DNA of 64,000 nt, from positions 372,001 through 436,000 of the forward strand of contig JALHOL010000003.1 of NCBI GenBank assembly GCA_022843025.1, read 5' to 3'. Every line of letters begins with the position of its first letter. The first letter of the stretch is position 1. A program made the position numbers and the translations under genes. Positions 34,057 to 42,827 of the stretch are shown in pieces. Below the pieces are notes generated by a model. The model searched no databases, had not been told where the DNA came from, and was given only the letters and a program-made list of their open reading frames with translations. Source of the stretch: Paracoccaceae bacterium. Its GTDB lineage: Bacteria; Pseudomonadota; Alphaproteobacteria; Rhodobacterales; Rhodobacteraceae.

Positions 34057-35698
34057 TTCTGTCCTCTCACTTCTCGGTCGGCCGTTCCGTCGGTTCCACC
34101 GCAGCGAGGACGGCTCGCTGCTGGTCTTCGGTCTGTTCCTTTTCGCCACCTTCTTCCTGATGAGCGGCATGGCCGTTGATCTGATGCGGACGGAAAATCG
34201 CCGCACGGCGCTGGCGCAATCGCTGGACCGCTGCGCGCTGAACGCCGCCGCCTTGCGCCAAACGCTGGACCCCGCCGCCGTGGTGCGCGACTGCGTGGAT
34301 CGCGACGGGATGCTGTCCTACCTGACAGACGTCAAGGTCACCAGCGTCGCCGGTCAGCGGTCGGTCGAGGTGAAGGGAAAGATCCCTGTTGAAACACTGT
34401 TCATGGGCGCATCGGGCGTGGACGTGATCGATGTGGCCGCCCGGTCGGTTGCCGAACAGCGCGCCACGAATATCGAGATCGTGCTGGCGCTCGACGTTTC
34501 GGGGTCGATGGCGGGCAGCAAGATGGACTCGCTGAAAGATTCGGCCAAGAACTTCGTAAGCACCGTTCTGGGGAACAACACCGACAAGATTTCCATCGCG
34601 GTCGTTCCCTATAATGGTCAGGTGAACCTTGGCGAGTCGTTGCGGACAAAGTTCAACGTGACCAATGTTCCCGGACTGACGGCCACCCAGAACGTGAATT
34701 GCGTAGACATGCCGGCCAGCGTTTATGGATATACCGGCATTGCGCGCGACCTGCCGCTGCCCGCAACGGGCTGGGCGGATGCGTTCAGCACGCTCAGTTC
34801 TTTCCCGACCAGCTATTCGACGACCGGACGGTCGCCGACTGCGGGCAACGTATGGTGCCCACCGTCAACGGTGAACGTGGTGCGCCTGCAGGATGACAGC
34901 ATCTCTGCTTTGCACACGTATATCAACAATCTGACTGCGATCGGCGCGACCTCGATCAACGCCGGGATGAAATGGGCCGGCGCTATGCTGGACCCGCAAT
35001 TCCGCAGCGTGGTGAACGAATATGTCGACGCCGGGACCATTCCGACAGAATTCCGCGACCGCCCCTTCGACTATTCCAAGCGTGACGCGCTGAAGATCGT
35101 GGTTCTGATGACCGACGGGGAAAACTTTGGCGACGTGCGCCTGAATAACAATTACCGCACCGGCCCATCGCCCATTTTCAAGGGCACGGATGGCAACCAT
35201 TCCATCCAGTTCACCTCGGGCCGCCCTGCGGCGGCAGGCACCAACCAATTCTGGGTGCCGCACCGCAACGAATGGCGCGCAACCTCTTGGGGCGGGACGA
35301 CCAGCACGACGGGCACCCCGCAAAGCTGGCAGCAGGTCTGGCAGGACCTGAACGTCAGCTGGACCGCATGGCACCTGTATGCACGGGCCTTGGGCACCAC
35401 CTCAAGCACACGGACCAACACCTACAACACTTGGTTCAACAACTTCCGCTCGCAACGCGGCACCAGCACATCAACGCCAGAAATGGACGCTGAATTGCAA
35501 CAGATCTGCACCCTTACCAAAACCCAGGGGATCATGGTCTACGGGATCGCCTTCTCGGCACCCACGCGCGGCGTCAACGCGGTGAAGGGCTGCGCGTCTT
35601 CTGAAGGTCACTTCTTCAACTCGACCAACACCACGCAGCTGAACGCCGCTTTCCAGGCGATTGCCACCAACATCACCCAACTGAGGCTCGTGAATTGA
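34028..35698 (+). CDS. TadG-like protein with von Willebrand factor A domain
   Basis: Protein of about 550 residues. An N-terminal TadE/TadG-type membrane helix (LLVFGLFLFATFFLMSGMAVDLM) follows a short basic region containing the SEDGSLL motif of this family; a VWA domain begins near residue 153 with an intact MIDAS motif (LALDVSGSM, later VVLMTDGENFGD). The start may be 34028 or 34049 (MRNSVLSLLG), the latter with GGGATCACGAG before it. TadG proteins belong to Flp/Tad pilus systems and are exported, inner-membrane-anchored factors. Its stop overlaps the next ATG (TGATG), coupling it to a TadE gene. No cpa/tad secretion genes are in the window. Confidence 0.88.
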   Translation: MIMGSRVMRNSVLSLLGRPFRRFHRSEDGSLLVFGLFLFATFFLMSGMAVDLMRTENRRTALAQSLDRCALNAAALRQTLDPAAVVRDCVDRDGMLSYLTDVKVTSVAGQRSVEVKGKIPVETLFMGASGVDVIDVAARSVAEQRATNIEIVLALDVSGSMAGSKMDSLKDSAKNFVSTVLGNNTDKISIAVVPYNGQVNLGESLRTKFNVTNVPGLTATQNVNCVDMPASVYGYTGIARDLPLPATGWADAFSTLSSFPTSYSTTGRSPTAGNVWCPPSTVNVVRLQDDSISALHTYINNLTAIGATSINAGMKWAGAMLDPQFRSVVNEYVDAGTIPTEFRDRPFDYSKRDALKIVVLMTDGENFGDVRLNNNYRTGPSPIFKGTDGNHSIQFTSGRPAAAGTNQFWVPHRNEWRATSWGGTTSTTGTPQSWQQVWQDLNVSWTAWHLYARALGTTSSTRTNTYNTWFNNFRSQRGTSTSTPEMDAELQQICTLTKTQGIMVYGIAFSAPTRGVNAVKGCASSEGHFFNSTNTTQLNAAFQAIATNITQLRLVN

Positions 35699-36231
35699 TG
35701 CGTGTGTCATCCATGATGCGCCGCTTCCGGCGGCGCGAGGACGGAACGGCAACGGTGGAATTCGTCATCCTCGTGCCGCTGATCTTTTCGATCTTCATCG
35801 CGACGCTGGAAATCGGCATGATGATGTCGCGCTGGTCCAGCATCGACCGTGCCGCCGATATGGTGATCCGGTCGCTGCGCCTTGGGCAGTACACAAACCC
35901 GACGGCGCAACTGTTGCGGCAGGAAATCTGCGATGACGTGTTCCTCGTGGAAAACTGCTTCGAGAACATCGCCGTCGATATCCGCCGCATCAACCGGGCA
36001 ACCTTCCTGATGCCCGATGATGACGAACCCTGCGTGACGCGCGATCAGGACATCATCCAACCGGTGACGCAGGTCACGCCGGGCCAGCAGAACGACCTGA
36101 TGCTGATCCGCGTCTGTGTCGCGGTGGATGCCATGTTCCCGACATCGCGCTTTGCGCTGCCGATCACGCTGGATGCACAGGGCGGCTATGCGCTGTCGGT
36201 CGCGTCTGTCTATGTCAACGAACCAAGCTAA
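35698..36231 (+). CDS. TadE family pseudopilin-like protein
   Basis: 177-residue protein with the TadE signature: a basic start (MRVSSMMRRFRRRED), the G-T-A-T-V-E-F motif with the conserved Glu (residues 16-22) and one N-terminal hydrophobic helix (FVILVPLIFSIFIATLEIGMMM), followed by a mainly extracytoplasmic domain with several Cys. Such proteins are minor pseudopilins of Flp pili. It begins at the TGATG overlap with the TadG-like gene and is followed 10 bp later by a similar gene. Confidence 0.88.
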   Translation: MRVSSMMRRFRRREDGTATVEFVILVPLIFSIFIATLEIGMMMSRWSSIDRAADMVIRSLRLGQYTNPTAQLLRQEICDDVFLVENCFENIAVDIRRINRATFLMPDDDEPCVTRDQDIIQPVTQVTPGQQNDLMLIRVCVAVDAMFPTSRFALPITLDAQGGYALSVASVYVNEPS

Positions 36232-36241
36232 GGGGCAGTTC

Positions 36242-36823
36242 ATGCAAATCCTGTCCTCCATCACTGCGGGCATCAAACGGTCTGTCCGCCGCTTCGCCAA
36301 AGACACCTCGGGCAGCATGCTGGCCGAAGCCATGTTCATCGTGCCGGTCATGGCCATGGGGATGTCGGGCTTTTATGCCTTCTGGGATGCCTATCAGACC
36401 CAGAACCGCGTGCAGAAAGGGGCCTATGCCATTTCCGACATGTTGTCGCGCGAGATGGTTCCCGCGACCCCGGCCTTTCTGAACGGGCTGGAAACCACGC
36501 TGGAATATCTGATCGGCACCAATGCCCGCACCCGCATCACCAGCATCCGCCGCAATTCGGACGGTCCGCTCGGGGCGACCGGGCTGGTGGTGCTGTGGTC
36601 GCATTCGCCCGGCAACACGATGCCGCCGCTGACCAATGGCACTCTGAACCAAGTGATTTCAGAAGTCCCGATGATGGCCGTCGGGTCGAACATGGTGGTC
36701 TATGAGGTGGTGGTCCCCTATTCCCCGGTGACCGAGATCCTGACCCTGAACACGATCAACGAAACCGTCGCCATGCGGCCGCGCTTTCTGCCCACCCTGT
36801 GCCTGACGGGCGTGACCTGCTGA
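36242..36823 (+). CDS. TadE-like pilus assembly protein
   Basis: 193-residue protein. After a basic stretch it has the motif DTSGSMLAEAMFIVPVMAMGMSGFYAF, a TadE/G-type N-terminal helix with the conserved Glu, then a globular extracytoplasmic part ending PTLCLTGVTC. The start at 36242 has AGGGGC 6 bases upstream. It closes the TadG-TadE-TadE trio, which ends in a hairpin terminator. Confidence 0.82.
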   Translation: MQILSSITAGIKRSVRRFAKDTSGSMLAEAMFIVPVMAMGMSGFYAFWDAYQTQNRVQKGAYAISDMLSREMVPATPAFLNGLETTLEYLIGTNARTRITSIRRNSDGPLGATGLVVLWSHSPGNTMPPLTNGTLNQVISEVPMMAVGSNMVVYEVVVPYSPVTEILTLNTINETVAMRPRFLPTLCLTGVTC

Positions 36824-36880
36824 CATGCGCCTGACGCGCGGCCCTTGCAGGGCTGTGCGCCAGGGCACCAACCTTCTGCA

Positions 36881-36902
36881 CGGGGCGGCGTTGTCCGCCC
36901 CG
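36881..36902 (+). terminator. Terminator after the Tad trio
   Basis: A perfect 8-bp stem (CGGGGCGG/CCGCCCCG) with a 6-base loop is followed by TTTG. It lies 58 bp after the last TadE stop. Confidence 0.6.
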
Positions 36903-36949
36903 TTTGCATGACCTAGGTTACGGCTTGTCCAGCAGCAGGAAGCCCGCCC

Positions 36950-37861
36950 ATGTCCATCCGCCCCGTCGTTCAGGAAAACCGCGCCCAGCCCACCTATGAA
37001 GGCGCGGGCGTGCATCTGCACCGCGCCTTTGGCTTTGGCGACCCGGACCGGATGGACCCGTTCCTGCTGTTCGACGATTTCCGCAACGAAGACCCGCGCG
37101 ATTACATGCGCGGCTTCCCGTGGCACCCCCATCGCGGGATCGAGACGATCACCTATGTTCTGGCCGGGGCCGTGGAGCATGGCGACAGTCTGGGCAACCA
37201 CGGCCTTCTGAAGGGTGGCGATGTGCAATGGATGACCGCCGGTTCGGGCATCCTGCATCAGGAAATGCCGCGCGGTAACGCCCGCGGCCAGATGCACGGC
37301 TTCCAGCTATGGGCCAACCTGCCCTCGACCCTGAAGATGACCGCGCCGCGCTATCAGGATGTGAAGGGCAAGGACATCCCCGAGATCATGGATGACGACG
37401 GCACGGTGGTGAAAGTCATCGTGGGATCATTCTGGGGCAAGACCGGCCCGGTGGACGGGATCGCCGCTGATCCGCAATATCTCGACATTTCCGTCCCGCC
37501 CGGGCGGCGCAAGACCTTCAAGGTGGACACCTATCGCCGCGCCTTCGCCTATGTCTTTGACGGCAAGGGAACTTTCCGCGATGCAAGCCGCCCCAAAGGC
37601 GTGCTGCTGGAAAAAGAAGTGATGGGCCAGGAGGTGAACATCCGCGACATGTCGGGGGATCGCACGCTGGTGCAGTTCGGCACCGGCGACGAGGTGACGG
37701 TGCAGGCCGGGCCGGATGGCATCCGCTTTCTGCTGATCTCCGGCGCGCCGATTCAGGAACCCGTGGCATGGCACGGCCCCATCGTGATGAACACGCAGGC
37801 CGAAATCCGCCAGGCCATGGCCGAGTTGAAGAACGGCACCTTCATCCGGCCTGCGCATTGA
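36950..37861 (+). CDS. Pirin family protein (bicupin)
   Basis: 303-residue pirin. The N-terminal cupin has the metal-binding set HPHRGIET (two His), a further His in SGILHQEMPR and a Glu, as in YhhW/pirin quercetin dioxygenases. The PRD-type start and a C-terminal pirin domain are present. Biological roles of bacterial pirins vary (quercetinase, redox sensing, interaction with pyruvate metabolism), so no substrate is claimed. It has its own 5' region after the Tad terminator. Confidence 0.88.
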   Translation: MSIRPVVQENRAQPTYEGAGVHLHRAFGFGDPDRMDPFLLFDDFRNEDPRDYMRGFPWHPHRGIETITYVLAGAVEHGDSLGNHGLLKGGDVQWMTAGSGILHQEMPRGNARGQMHGFQLWANLPSTLKMTAPRYQDVKGKDIPEIMDDDGTVVKVIVGSFWGKTGPVDGIAADPQYLDISVPPGRRKTFKVDTYRRAFAYVFDGKGTFRDASRPKGVLLEKEVMGQEVNIRDMSGDRTLVQFGTGDEVTVQAGPDGIRFLLISGAPIQEPVAWHGPIVMNTQAEIRQAMAELKNGTFIRPAH

Positions 37862-37914
37862 CGCGGGCGCCACTTGCGGCTTTGCTGCGCGCCAGCCTGA
37901 CCGGAGCCCGAGCG

Positions 37915-38133
37915 ATGCACGTTGCGCCTGCCCTTGCTGTTGCTACTCTGGCCCTCTTGGCGGGGTGCAGTGAACCGGGCTTCATCCGCAAGGCCGAACC
38001 CGCCGCCACACCCAGCCTGCTGCCGATCGACGAAATCCTCAGCGGCGAAAGCCCGCAACTGGATGCCGAGGCAGCCGCAGCCCTGACGGCACGGGGCGCG
38101 GCATTGCGGGCAAAGGCCGGCACGTCCGGTTAG
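37915..38133 (+). CDS. Small putative lipoprotein
   Basis: 72-residue protein. A type II signal peptide (MHVAPALAVATLALLAGC) places the lipidated Cys at residue 18, and about 54 mature residues follow that are Ala-rich and contain SLLPIDEILSGE. GGAG lies 8 bases upstream of the ATG. It lies between pirin and hom on the same strand. The family is not recognised; the lipobox LAGC is the only functional sign. Confidence 0.72.
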   Translation: MHVAPALAVATLALLAGCSEPGFIRKAEPAATPSLLPIDEILSGESPQLDAEAAAALTARGAALRAKAGTSG

Positions 38134-38201
38134 CCCGCGTTGCAAGCCCTGCCGCGAACGGCTAAGGGGGCGCTGTGCCTGTCCGCTTGATGGAGTCTCT
38201 C

Positions 38202-39497
38202 ATGCCTGCGCCCCTTCGCCTTGGTCTTGCCGGTCTGGGAACCGTGGGCATCGGTGTGGTGAAGATCGTGCAAAAGCACGCCGATCTGATCGCCGCCCGC
38301 GCCGGCCGCCCGGTGGTGCTCACCGCCGTCTCCGCCCGCGACCGCAGCAAGAACCGCGATGCCGATCTGTCGGGATTTGCCTGGGAAACCGATCCCGTCG
38401 CACTGGCGCGGCGCGACGATGTGGACGTGTTCGTCGAGGTGATGGGCGGCCATGAAGGCCCCGCCCGCGCCGCGACCGAGGCCGCCATTGCAGGCGGCAA
38501 GGACGTGGTCACCGCCAACAAGGCGCTTCTGGCCCACCATGGCCATGCGCTTGCTCTGGCCGCCGAGGCGGCAGGGCGCGTGATCCGTTTCGAGGCCGCC
38601 GTCGCCGGGGGCATCCCGGTGATCAAGACCCTGACCGAAGGGCTGGCCGGTAACCAGATCCGCCGGGTGATGGGCGTGATGAACGGCACCTGCAACTATA
38701 TCCTGACACGCATGGCCAATGCGGGCCTGCCCTATGAGACGGTATTCGAAGAGGCGCGCCAGCTTGGCTATCTCGAGGCCGACCCGAACCTTGACGTGGG
38801 CGGCATCGACGCGGGCCACAAGCTTTCCCTGCTGGCCGCCATTGCCTTTGGCACTCGCGTCAGCTTTGACCATGTGGAACTGGAAGGCATCGGCAATGTC
38901 TCGATCGAAGACATCCGCATGGCCGATGACATGGGCTATCACATCAAGCTCTTGGGTGTGGCGCAGATGACGGGGCGCGGGCTGGAACAGCGCATGACCC
39001 CCTGCCTTGTGCCGGCGGAAAGCCCGCTGGGCCAGTTGCAGGGCGGCACCAACATGGTGGTGCTGGATGGCGACAGCGTGGGCCAGATCGTGCTGCGCGG
39101 CCCCGGCGCGGGCGAAGGGCCGACAGCCAGCGCCGTGATGGGCGATGTGATCGACCTCGCCCGTGGCATCCGCGTGCCCACTTTCGGGCGGCCCGCTGCG
39201 ACCCTTGCCGAACCGATCCCGGCCAAGGCCGCGACCCCGGCGCCCTATTACCTGCGGATGACGCTGCTCGACAAACCCGGCGCGCTGGCCAAGGTGGCCA
39301 CCTGTCTGGGCGAGGCGGGCATTTCCATCGACCAGATGCGCCAGATCAACCAGCCCGGCGAGGCCGATGACAAGGCGGTGGTCCTGATCGTCACCCACAA
39401 GGCGGCCCCTGCCGACATCGCCTATGCACTGGCGCGTTTTGGTGAAACCGGCGTGGTAATGGGTGCGCCCGTCGCCATCCGGATCGAGGAAGTCTGA
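38202..39497 (+). CDS. hom: Homoserine dehydrogenase
   Basis: 431-residue homoserine dehydrogenase: NAD(P)-binding GLAGLGTVGIGVV at residues 8-20, a catalytic core containing the NGTCNYILTRM signature and the lysine/aspartate region EADPNLDVGGIDAGHK, and a C-terminal ACT domain (YLRMTLLDKPGALAKVATCLGEAGISIDQM) for threonine control. It makes homoserine for Thr/Met synthesis. The start at 38202 is preferred over 38175 and 38190 because GGAG lies 6 bases upstream. The hom-glpX-recJ order is retained downstream. Confidence 0.96.
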   Translation: MPAPLRLGLAGLGTVGIGVVKIVQKHADLIAARAGRPVVLTAVSARDRSKNRDADLSGFAWETDPVALARRDDVDVFVEVMGGHEGPARAATEAAIAGGKDVVTANKALLAHHGHALALAAEAAGRVIRFEAAVAGGIPVIKTLTEGLAGNQIRRVMGVMNGTCNYILTRMANAGLPYETVFEEARQLGYLEADPNLDVGGIDAGHKLSLLAAIAFGTRVSFDHVELEGIGNVSIEDIRMADDMGYHIKLLGVAQMTGRGLEQRMTPCLVPAESPLGQLQGGTNMVVLDGDSVGQIVLRGPGAGEGPTASAVMGDVIDLARGIRVPTFGRPAATLAEPIPAKAATPAPYYLRMTLLDKPGALAKVATCLGEAGISIDQMRQINQPGEADDKAVVLIVTHKAAPADIAYALARFGETGVVMGAPVAIRIEEV

Positions 39498-39506
39498 GGG
39501 CGGGAC

Positions 39507-39612
39507 AAAAACTTTCCACGGAAAGTTTTTGAAGGGCGCAAATTTTTCGACGAAAAATTTGCCTGCCGACCTTTGGTCGGCAAGCCGGAAAATTTTTCAG
39601 TGAAAAATTTTC
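39507..39612. repeat. Second array of four short hairpins
   Basis: Hairpins lie at 39507-39530 (10-bp stem, loop CACG), 39538-39562 (11-bp stem, loop GAC), 39564-39582 (8-bp GC-richer stem TGCCGACC, loop TTT) and 39588-39612 (11-bp stem, loop AGT). Three of the four share the TTTTC-NNN-GAAAA design with the array at 4581-4686, and both arrays are 106 bp long. This one lies between hom and glpX, which are on the same strand. Confidence 0.85.
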
Positions 39613-39728
39613 TCTCATGCGCCCGTCCAGGAACCCTTGTCACCGAGTGTTAGCGCGACCACGCTTGCCCCGCCCCTGTCCGGGCGCTAAGGGGCGGGAA
39701 GCACAGCCGGGGCGAGGAGCACGATACC

Positions 39729-40694
39729 ATGGCCGACAAGCAGGAATTTGAGGACCGTCTCCTCTCGCTGGGCCTTGCCCGCGTGTCGGAAGCGGCGGCA
39801 CTGGCCAGCGCGCAGCTGATCGGTCGGGGTGATGAGAAAGCCGCCGATCAGGCCGCCGTCAATGCGATGCGCGACCAGCTCAACCTGCTCGACATTGCCG
39901 GGGTGGTTGTGATCGGCGAAGGTGAGCGGGACGAGGCGCCGATGCTCTATATCGGCGAAAAGGTCGGCACCGGGAACGGGCCTGCCGTGGATATCGCGCT
40001 TGATCCGCTGGAAGGCACCACGCTGACCGCCAAGGACATGCCCAATGCGCTGACCGTGATCGCCATGGCCCCGCGCGGCACGATGCTGCACGCGCCCGAT
40101 GTCTATATGGAAAAGCTGGCCATCGGCCCGGGCTACAAGCCCGGCACCGTGACCATGTCCATGAGCCCGTCTGAACGGGTCTCGGCCCTTGCTGCGGCCA
40201 AGGGCTGCTCGACCGAGGATATCACCGTCTGCGTGCTGGAACGCCCCCGGCATGAGGAGATGATCAACGAACTGCGCTCCACCGGGGCCTCGATCCGGCT
40301 GATCACGGATGGCGATGTGGCGGGTGTGATGCACTGTGCCGAGCCTGAGGTGACCGGGATCGACATGTATATGGGATCGGGCGGCGCGCCCGAAGGGGTG
40401 CTGGCGGCGGCCGCGCTGAAATGCATGGGCGGGCAATTCTTCGGCAAGCTATTGTTCCGCAACGAAGATGAGCGTGCCCGTGCCCGCAAGGCCGGGATCA
40501 CCAATTTCGACCGCGTCTACACGCGCGATGATCTGGTGCGCGGCGACGTGATCTTTGCGGCCACGGGCGTGACCAGCGGGTCACTGCTGGCAGGCATCAA
40601 GCGTGAACCCGGCGTGGTGACGACCGAGACGATCCTGATGCGGTCCAAGACCGGATCGGTGCGCCGGATGACCTATCGCAGCCCGGTGAAGTGA
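39729..40694 (+). CDS. glpX: Class II fructose-1,6-bisphosphatase
   Basis: 321-residue GlpX. Metal-binding segments GEGERDEAPMLYIGE (from residue 63) and DPLEGTTLTAK (from residue 92) are intact, as are the later ITDGDVAG and GSGGAPEGV motifs. It hydrolyses fructose-1,6-bisphosphate (and often sedoheptulose bisphosphate in this group) in gluconeogenesis. It follows hom after the hairpin array, with a GGCGAGGAGCACG-like ribosome site upstream. Confidence 0.95.
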   Translation: MADKQEFEDRLLSLGLARVSEAAALASAQLIGRGDEKAADQAAVNAMRDQLNLLDIAGVVVIGEGERDEAPMLYIGEKVGTGNGPAVDIALDPLEGTTLTAKDMPNALTVIAMAPRGTMLHAPDVYMEKLAIGPGYKPGTVTMSMSPSERVSALAAAKGCSTEDITVCVLERPRHEEMINELRSTGASIRLITDGDVAGVMHCAEPEVTGIDMYMGSGGAPEGVLAAAALKCMGGQFFGKLLFRNEDERARARKAGITNFDRVYTRDDLVRGDVIFAATGVTSGSLLAGIKREPGVVTTETILMRSKTGSVRRMTYRSPVK

Positions 40695-40764
40695 GCGCAG
40701 GTTCGGCCTGCCGTTCCCAGGGCAGGGCTTGCAGGAGGTGCCGCTTTGCGGCACTTCCTTTGGT

Positions 40765-42516
40765 ATGACAGCACGCGCTTTTCTGAACGTCGAAGCGTCG
40801 CTTACTGGGCGGCGCTGGATCGGCCCTTCCGCCGAAGAGGACCGTCTGGCCGAAGCCATGGCGCAAGTCACGCACCTGCCGCTGGCCCTGTGTCACACGC
40901 TGGTCAAGCGGGGCGTGGCACCCGAGGATTGCGCCGCTTACCTTGCCCCGGCCCTGCGCGATCTGCTGCCTGATCCGCTGACGCTGCGCGACATGGGCCC
41001 TGCCGCCGCGCGCTTTCTGCGGGCGTTGAAGGCGCGCGAAACGATTGCGGTCTTTGCCGATTATGATGTCGACGGCGGGTCATCTGCCGCGCTTCTGATG
41101 ATCTGGCTGCGCGCGATGGGCCATACGGCCACGCTCTACATCCCCGACCGTATCGACGAGGGATATGGCCCCAACGTTCCGGCCATGGCGGGGCTGGCCG
41201 AAAAGCACCGGCTGATCATTTGCGTCGATTGCGGAACACTGTCGCATGATCCTATCGCCGCCGCTGTAGCGAAGGGTGCGGATGTGGTGGTGCTGGACCA
41301 TCATCTTGGGGCCGACACCCTGCCCCCCGCTTTGGCCGTCGTGAACCCCAACCGGCAGGATGAAGATGGCACCTTGGGCCACCTTTGCGCCGCTTCGGTT
41401 GTGTTTCTGATGCTGGTGGAGGCGAACCGTCAGTTGCGCGCCGATGGCGTGCAGGGCCCGGACCTGATGGCGCTGCTCGATCTTGTGGCGCTGGCCACGG
41501 TGGCCGATGTGGCCCCGCTGATCGGGGTCAACCGGGCGTTGGTGCGGCAGGGGCTCAAGGTGATGGCGCGGCGCGACCGGGTGGGTCTGCGCGCGCTGGC
41601 CGATGTGGCGCGGATGGATACGGCCCCCAACACCTATAGCCTCGGCTTTCTGCTTGGCCCCCGCGTCAACGCTGGCGGACGCATCGGCGCGGCCGATCTG
41701 GGTGCTCGGCTGCTGTGCACCGATGATGAGGCCGAGGCCAAGGCGCTGGCCGACCGGCTGGATGAGTTGAACACGGAACGGCGCGAGATCGAGATGCGGG
41801 TGCGCGAAGCCGCCATGGCACAGGCCGAAGCCCGTGGTCTGGACGCCCCCCTCGTCTGGGCTGCAGGGGAGGGCTGGCATCCGGGCGTGGTAGGCATTGT
41901 CGCCAGCCGGTTGAAAGAGGCGACCAACCGCCCCGCCGTGGTGATCGGGCTGGAAGGCGGGATGGGCAAGGGATCGGGGCGGTCCATCTCGGGTGTCGAT
42001 CTGGGCGCATCCATCCATCGGCTGGCCGCCGAGGGCTTGCTGGTCAAGGGCGGTGGGCACCGCATGGCCGCTGGGTTGACAGTCGAGGAAGGCAAGCTGG
42101 ACGCGGCGATGGCCCGCCTGTCCGACCTGCTGGCGCGTCAGGGCGCGGGCAGTGCGGGCCCTGCGGACCTGAAGCTGGACGGGCTTTTGATGCCTGGTGC
42201 CGCCGACCGCGATCTGGTGGAAAAGCTTGAAGAAGCGGGGCCCTTCGGGGCCTCTTCCCCTGCCCCGCGTTTTGCCTTTGCCGCCATGGCCGTGAGCGCG
42301 CGGCGGATCGGTGAATCCCACCTGCGCCTGTCCTTCGGCGATGGGATTGGCCCAAAGCTGGAGGCCGTGGCCTTCGGTGCCTTTGACGGCCCACTCGGAC
42401 CCGCCCTGCTCGAAGGGGGCCATCAACGCTTCCATCTGGCCGGTCGGCTGGAACTGAACCAATGGAACGGCAAGACCAAGGTACAGCTCCGCCTGGAAGA
42501 CGCCGCACGAGCCTGA
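40765..42516 (+). CDS. recJ: Single-stranded-DNA-specific exonuclease RecJ
   Basis: 583-residue DHH/DHHA1 exonuclease. Motif I is DYDVDG (residues 99-104), then D155 in CVDCG, motif III DHH (178-180), a later GGRIGAADLGARLL region and DHHA1 GGGHRMAAGLTV. It degrades single-stranded DNA 5' to 3' in recombination and mismatch repair. ATG 40765 (MTARAFLNVEASLTG) is taken as the start; a TTG at 40729 adds 12 residues. The ribosome site is weak in both cases. Confidence 0.95.
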   Translation: MTARAFLNVEASLTGRRWIGPSAEEDRLAEAMAQVTHLPLALCHTLVKRGVAPEDCAAYLAPALRDLLPDPLTLRDMGPAAARFLRALKARETIAVFADYDVDGGSSAALLMIWLRAMGHTATLYIPDRIDEGYGPNVPAMAGLAEKHRLIICVDCGTLSHDPIAAAVAKGADVVVLDHHLGADTLPPALAVVNPNRQDEDGTLGHLCAASVVFLMLVEANRQLRADGVQGPDLMALLDLVALATVADVAPLIGVNRALVRQGLKVMARRDRVGLRALADVARMDTAPNTYSLGFLLGPRVNAGGRIGAADLGARLLCTDDEAEAKALADRLDELNTERREIEMRVREAAMAQAEARGLDAPLVWAAGEGWHPGVVGIVASRLKEATNRPAVVIGLEGGMGKGSGRSISGVDLGASIHRLAAEGLLVKGGGHRMAAGLTVEEGKLDAAMARLSDLLARQGAGSAGPADLKLDGLLMPGAADRDLVEKLEEAGPFGASSPAPRFAFAAMAVSARRIGESHLRLSFGDGIGPKLEAVAFGAFDGPLGPALLEGGHQRFHLAGRLELNQWNGKTKVQLRLEDAARA

Positions 42517-42567
42517 CCGCTATGCGCCCCTGCTGCCAAAGCGCCCCTGTGTCGCACATTTTCCCCC

Positions 42568-42596
42568 TTGCGAGTCACCCAGCCCCCCTTTAGACA
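42568..42596 (+). promoter_or_regulatory. Candidate promoter of tRNA-Glu
   Basis: TTGCGA and TAGACA are separated by 17 bp and end 15 bp before the tRNA. The -35 and -10 elements are near-consensus for a sigma-70 promoter with a start about 7 bases downstream. Confidence 0.45.
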
Positions 42597-42611
42597 CCCG
42601 CCACCGACAGT

Positions 42612-42686
42612 GGCCCGTTCGTCTATCGGTTAGGACACCAGGTTTTCAACCTGGGAAGAGGGGTTCGACTCCCCTACGGGCTGCCA
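42612..42686 (+). tRNA. tRNA-Glu (anticodon TTC)
   Basis: A complete cloverleaf: 7-bp acceptor (GGCCCGT/ACGGGCT with G-U at the first pair), D-arm containing CTATCGGTTAGGA, anticodon stem CCAGG/CCTGG with loop TTTTCAA and TTC at 42645-42647, variable loop GAAGA, T-arm GGGG-TTCGACT-CCCC, discriminator G and an encoded CCA at 42684-42686. It reads GAA/GAG. Confidence 0.97.
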
Positions 42687-42827
42687 CTTCCTGCCATAGA
42701 CATCCAATTCGGATTTGGGCCTTTTGTGCCGCGTATTCGCAATGCGGGATCGGTCTGTCCGCAGACTGGCGACACCGCCCTTCCCCCGTGCCATGATGCT
42801 GCCAGTGACCCCGTCTTAGAGGCGCAG

